The notes under the pieces: generated by a model
What the model saw: the letters and a program-made list of their open reading frames with translations, nothing else
What the model was told of the DNA's origin: nothing
Databases searched by the model: none
Assembly (NCBI GenBank): GCA_002396645.1
Contig: DGYI01000048.1
Span: 1-7,623, forward strand
Length of the DNA stretch: 7,623 bases
Direction: 5' to 3'
Origin: Firmicutes bacterium UBA5010
GTDB taxonomy: Bacteria; Bacillota; Clostridia; Tissierellales; Sedimentibacteraceae
Shown here: positions 5,787-7,623 of the stretch, piece by piece
How the letters are laid out: each line of letters opens with the position of its first letter
How positions within the stretch are numbered: position 1 is the stretch's first letter
Position numbers and translations under genes: made by a program

Positions 5787-5788
5787 AA
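5760..5788 (-). promoter_or_regulatory. Full-consensus sigma-A promoter of the PadR operon
   Basis: TTGACA (5788-5783), exactly 17 bases, then TATAAT (5765-5760) on the minus strand match the vegetative consensus at all twelve positions. The transcript should start near 5753, leaving about 48 bases of leader before padR. Such a strong promoter makes sense if the neighbouring palindrome holds it repressed. Confidence 0.85.
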
Positions 5789-5822
5789 TATGGCTTTTAT
5801 AAATTTTATAGGTATGCTGTTC

Positions 5823-5870
5823 AAAAAATATAAAGAGTCATAATTATCGGAAAAACGATAATTATGACTC
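5823..5870 (-). terminator. Intrinsic terminator of the GGDEF gene
   Basis: A perfect 15-bp stem (GAGTCATAATTATCG against CGATAATTATGACTC, arms 5835-5849 and 5856-5870) closes a 6-base loop. On the minus strand it is followed by TTTATATTTTTT, a good U-tract, and it lies 39 bases past the stop codon at 5909. The plus strand has A-runs after the stem instead, so it acts in the minus direction only. It separates the GGDEF gene from the PadR operon. Confidence 0.88.
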
Positions 5871-5908
5871 AAAAAATACCCAATATTAAAAATTGTTTGT
5901 AAATTCAA

Positions 5909-7623
5909 TTATATTTCACTGTATGATACTACACAATTTCTGGAAATGCTTTTTGCCTGATATAAGGCTACATCTGCTTTTTTTACGCAAGATACAAAGT
6001 CTTCATCCTCAAGTTCAACCTCGTATACGCCTATACTGACCGATACACTAATTCTCTCACCCTTTTCAACTAAATGCTTCTTGTTGAATATAAGTTTTCG
6101 CACTCTTTCAGCTATTGATTTAGCCTTATCTATTTTCGTGTTAGGAAATACCAAAAGAAATTCATCTCCGCCATATCTGCCTGCGAAATCAGCCTTTCTT
6201 ATATTTTTAGTAATAGCTTCTGTTATTGCTCTTAATATTCTGTCCCCTTCTACATGCCCGTATGTATCATTGACATTTTTGAATTTATCAATATCAACCA
6301 TGGCTATTGTAACATTTTGTCCCGTATCCCTAAACTGACTGAATGCAGCGCTTCCTATTTTCAGTATTTCACGTCTGCTTAAAAGTCCTGTCAGATTGTC
6401 ATATATAGCAATACTCTCCATTTTCTTATAAGAATTTGCGTTGTCAAGTGCTATAGAAACATAGTTGCTCAAAACCTTCAATGTATTCATGTCATTCTGA
6501 GTGTAAACATTACTATCCTTAGCCTGCACTGTCATTATTCCTATAATTTTATCCTTAAGAATCATAGGTGTATACATTAGTGAGGAATATTTTCCTATTT
6601 TATCCGGATATTCTTCAACACTATTTATATTTAAATATTTTTTAAATTCACTGTCAAAGTTTTGTATTAAAATATCTTTTCTGTGATTTATACAGTATCC
6701 TGTAAAATTATTGCCTTCATTTATCTTTACAGGACCCTTCAGATTTATTTTTCCATCATCTACATATTTATACATAACCTCGTTTTTATTTTCATCATAT
6801 AGAGCTATACTAAATGAATCTCTCTTCATAAGCTTATGAATTTCATTAGAGATAATCTTCAGTATATTATTCTCATCTAATGTTGAAATAATCTTCTTTC
6901 CGATTGAAGAAAGAAGTTCTGTTTTATCATATAGTATTTTATACAGATTAGCCTCTCTCTCATTATGACTTGCATCCAGCTTTGCCATCCACTGACTGTT
7001 TTGAAAATTATATAGTTTTTTATCTATGTTTGTGTATTTTTCTAAATAAAACAAAGCTTCTGCCAAAGAATTTCTTTCTTTGTAAATGCTGTACAGTTTA
7101 TGGTATGAAAATCTAAGAGGCTGGTAAAATTCATATTCTTCTGCAATCGGTATAGATTCTTTAATCTTCTCAATAGCCTTATCCGTCTCACCAATCTTTA
7201 TAAACATATCGGACCATTTAACTAAAGCATTGCATAGCTCAAAACTCTGATTAAACTTTATTGCCAAATCATAAGCCTCTTTAAAAAGCTTATTTGCCTT
7301 TTCATAATCACCCAGCTTGCAATAAATCATAGCCTCAATTTTTTTAGTTTCACTTATATAGAATTCTTCATTTATCTCTTTAAAAATTTCATAAATTTTA
7401 TTTATTTCATCAAGGGCCTTATCTGTATCGCCTATATTTATTTCTATTTCAGCCAAGCATTGTGCAAAGGTTATTTTACTTTCTCCCACTAATTCAAAAT
7501 CCCTGACTTTTATATAGTTAAGGATTTCCTTAGCTTTTTTAAAATCATCAAGCTGTGTATACCCGATACCTAAATTCAGCATCAAAATAAGGAGCATCTT
7601 AATTGAGAAGATTAAAGAATCTA
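5909..7623 (-). CDS. TPR-GAF-GGDEF diguanylate cyclase, N-terminus outside the window
   Basis: This protein should make cyclic di-GMP from two GTP under the control of its sensor regions. Numbered from the first in-window Met (7597): TPR-like helical repeats at about 1-195 (for example LGIGYTQLDDFKKAKEIL and YCKLGDYEKANKLFKEA), a GAF domain at about 228-388, and a GGDEF domain at about 397-562. The cyclase looks active: NLTGLLSRR (401-409), the metal-binding DIDKFKNVND (435-444), and an exact GGDEF (476-480). An RxxD inhibitory site, RKAD (467-470), sits five residues before GGDEF, so product feedback is likely. No signal peptide or membrane segment is visible in this part, so a cytoplasmic location is inferred. 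The frame stays open from 7597 to the window edge, no ribosome binding site precedes that Met, and the first TPR seems to start inside a helix, so the gene almost certainly begins further upstream. The input sensed is unknown. Confidence 0.9.
   Translation of the reverse strand, partial: DSLIFSIKMLLILMLNLGIGYTQLDDFKKAKEILNYIKVRDFELVGESKITFAQCLAEIEINIGDTDKALDEINKIYEIFKEINEEFYISETKKIEAMIYCKLGDYEKANKLFKEAYDLAIKFNQSFELCNALVKWSDMFIKIGETDKAIEKIKESIPIAEEYEFYQPLRFSYHKLYSIYKERNSLAEALFYLEKYTNIDKKLYNFQNSQWMAKLDASHNEREANLYKILYDKTELLSSIGKKIISTLDENNILKIISNEIHKLMKRDSFSIALYDENKNEVMYKYVDDGKINLKGPVKINEGNNFTGYCINHRKDILIQNFDSEFKKYLNINSVEEYPDKIGKYSSLMYTPMILKDKIIGIMTVQAKDSNVYTQNDMNTLKVLSNYVSIALDNANSYKKMESIAIYDNLTGLLSRREILKIGSAAFSQFRDTGQNVTIAMVDIDKFKNVNDTYGHVEGDRILRAITEAITKNIRKADFAGRYGGDEFLLVFPNTKIDKAKSIAERVRKLIFNKKHLVEKGERISVSVSIGVYEVELEDEDFVSCVKKADVALYQAKSISRNCVVSYSEI

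Noticed and set aside
5835..5870. Perfect 15-bp inverted repeat as a possible MITE or insertion-sequence end
   Set aside because: The 6-base loop and a U-tract on the minus strand just after the GGDEF stop explain it as a terminator; no target-site duplication is seen.

Overview
The window is AT-rich DNA with strong AGGAGG-type ribosome binding sites and tightly packed minus-strand genes, as in low-GC Firmicutes. The D-proline reductase (prd) genes point to an anaerobic, amino-acid-fermenting clostridium that reduces proline in Stickland fermentation. I cannot name the species. All seven genes lie on the minus strand, so transcription runs from high to low coordinates.

Layout in transcription order: (1) 7623-5909, a TPR-GAF-GGDEF diguanylate cyclase whose N-terminus lies outside the window, closed by a perfect 15-bp hairpin terminator. 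(2) 5705-3876, a compact three-gene operon: a short PadR-type repressor, a HAAS/DUF1700 membrane protein and a membrane-anchored DUF4097 beta-repeat protein. It starts from a full-consensus sigma-A promoter built across a 17-bp tandem duplication, with a 20-bp palindromic operator just downstream. (3) 3791-2016, prdR, a sigma-54-dependent activator (CBS-CBS-PAS-AAA+-Fis HTH) with its own sigma-A promoter and a downstream hairpin. (4) 1739-450, prdC, an RnfC-like electron-transfer protein. (5) 431-1, the first 143 codons of prdA, the D-proline reductase proprotein.

The prd part reads as a regulatory unit. A vegetative promoter makes PrdR. PrdR is an activator with an intact GAFTGA loop and therefore needs a sigma-54 promoter; one lies about 60 bp upstream of the prdC start. 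Two near-identical 16-bp imperfect dyads, 61 bp apart and 130-190 bp upstream of that promoter, are good candidates for PrdR binding sites. prdC and prdA are 18 bp apart with no promoter or terminator visible between them, so they should be co-transcribed. PrdC would supply electrons and PrdA would provide reductase subunits.

The most unusual points are the repeat-built PadR promoter, whose -35/-10 spacing depends on a duplicated 17-bp unit; the candidate PrdR sites; an all-cysteine PrdC (the protein is, as I recall, a selenoprotein in some clostridia); and the absence of a visible terminator between the PadR operon and prdR. No tRNA, rRNA, CRISPR array, insertion sequence or riboswitch was recognised, and no gene-free stretch exceeds 300 bases.
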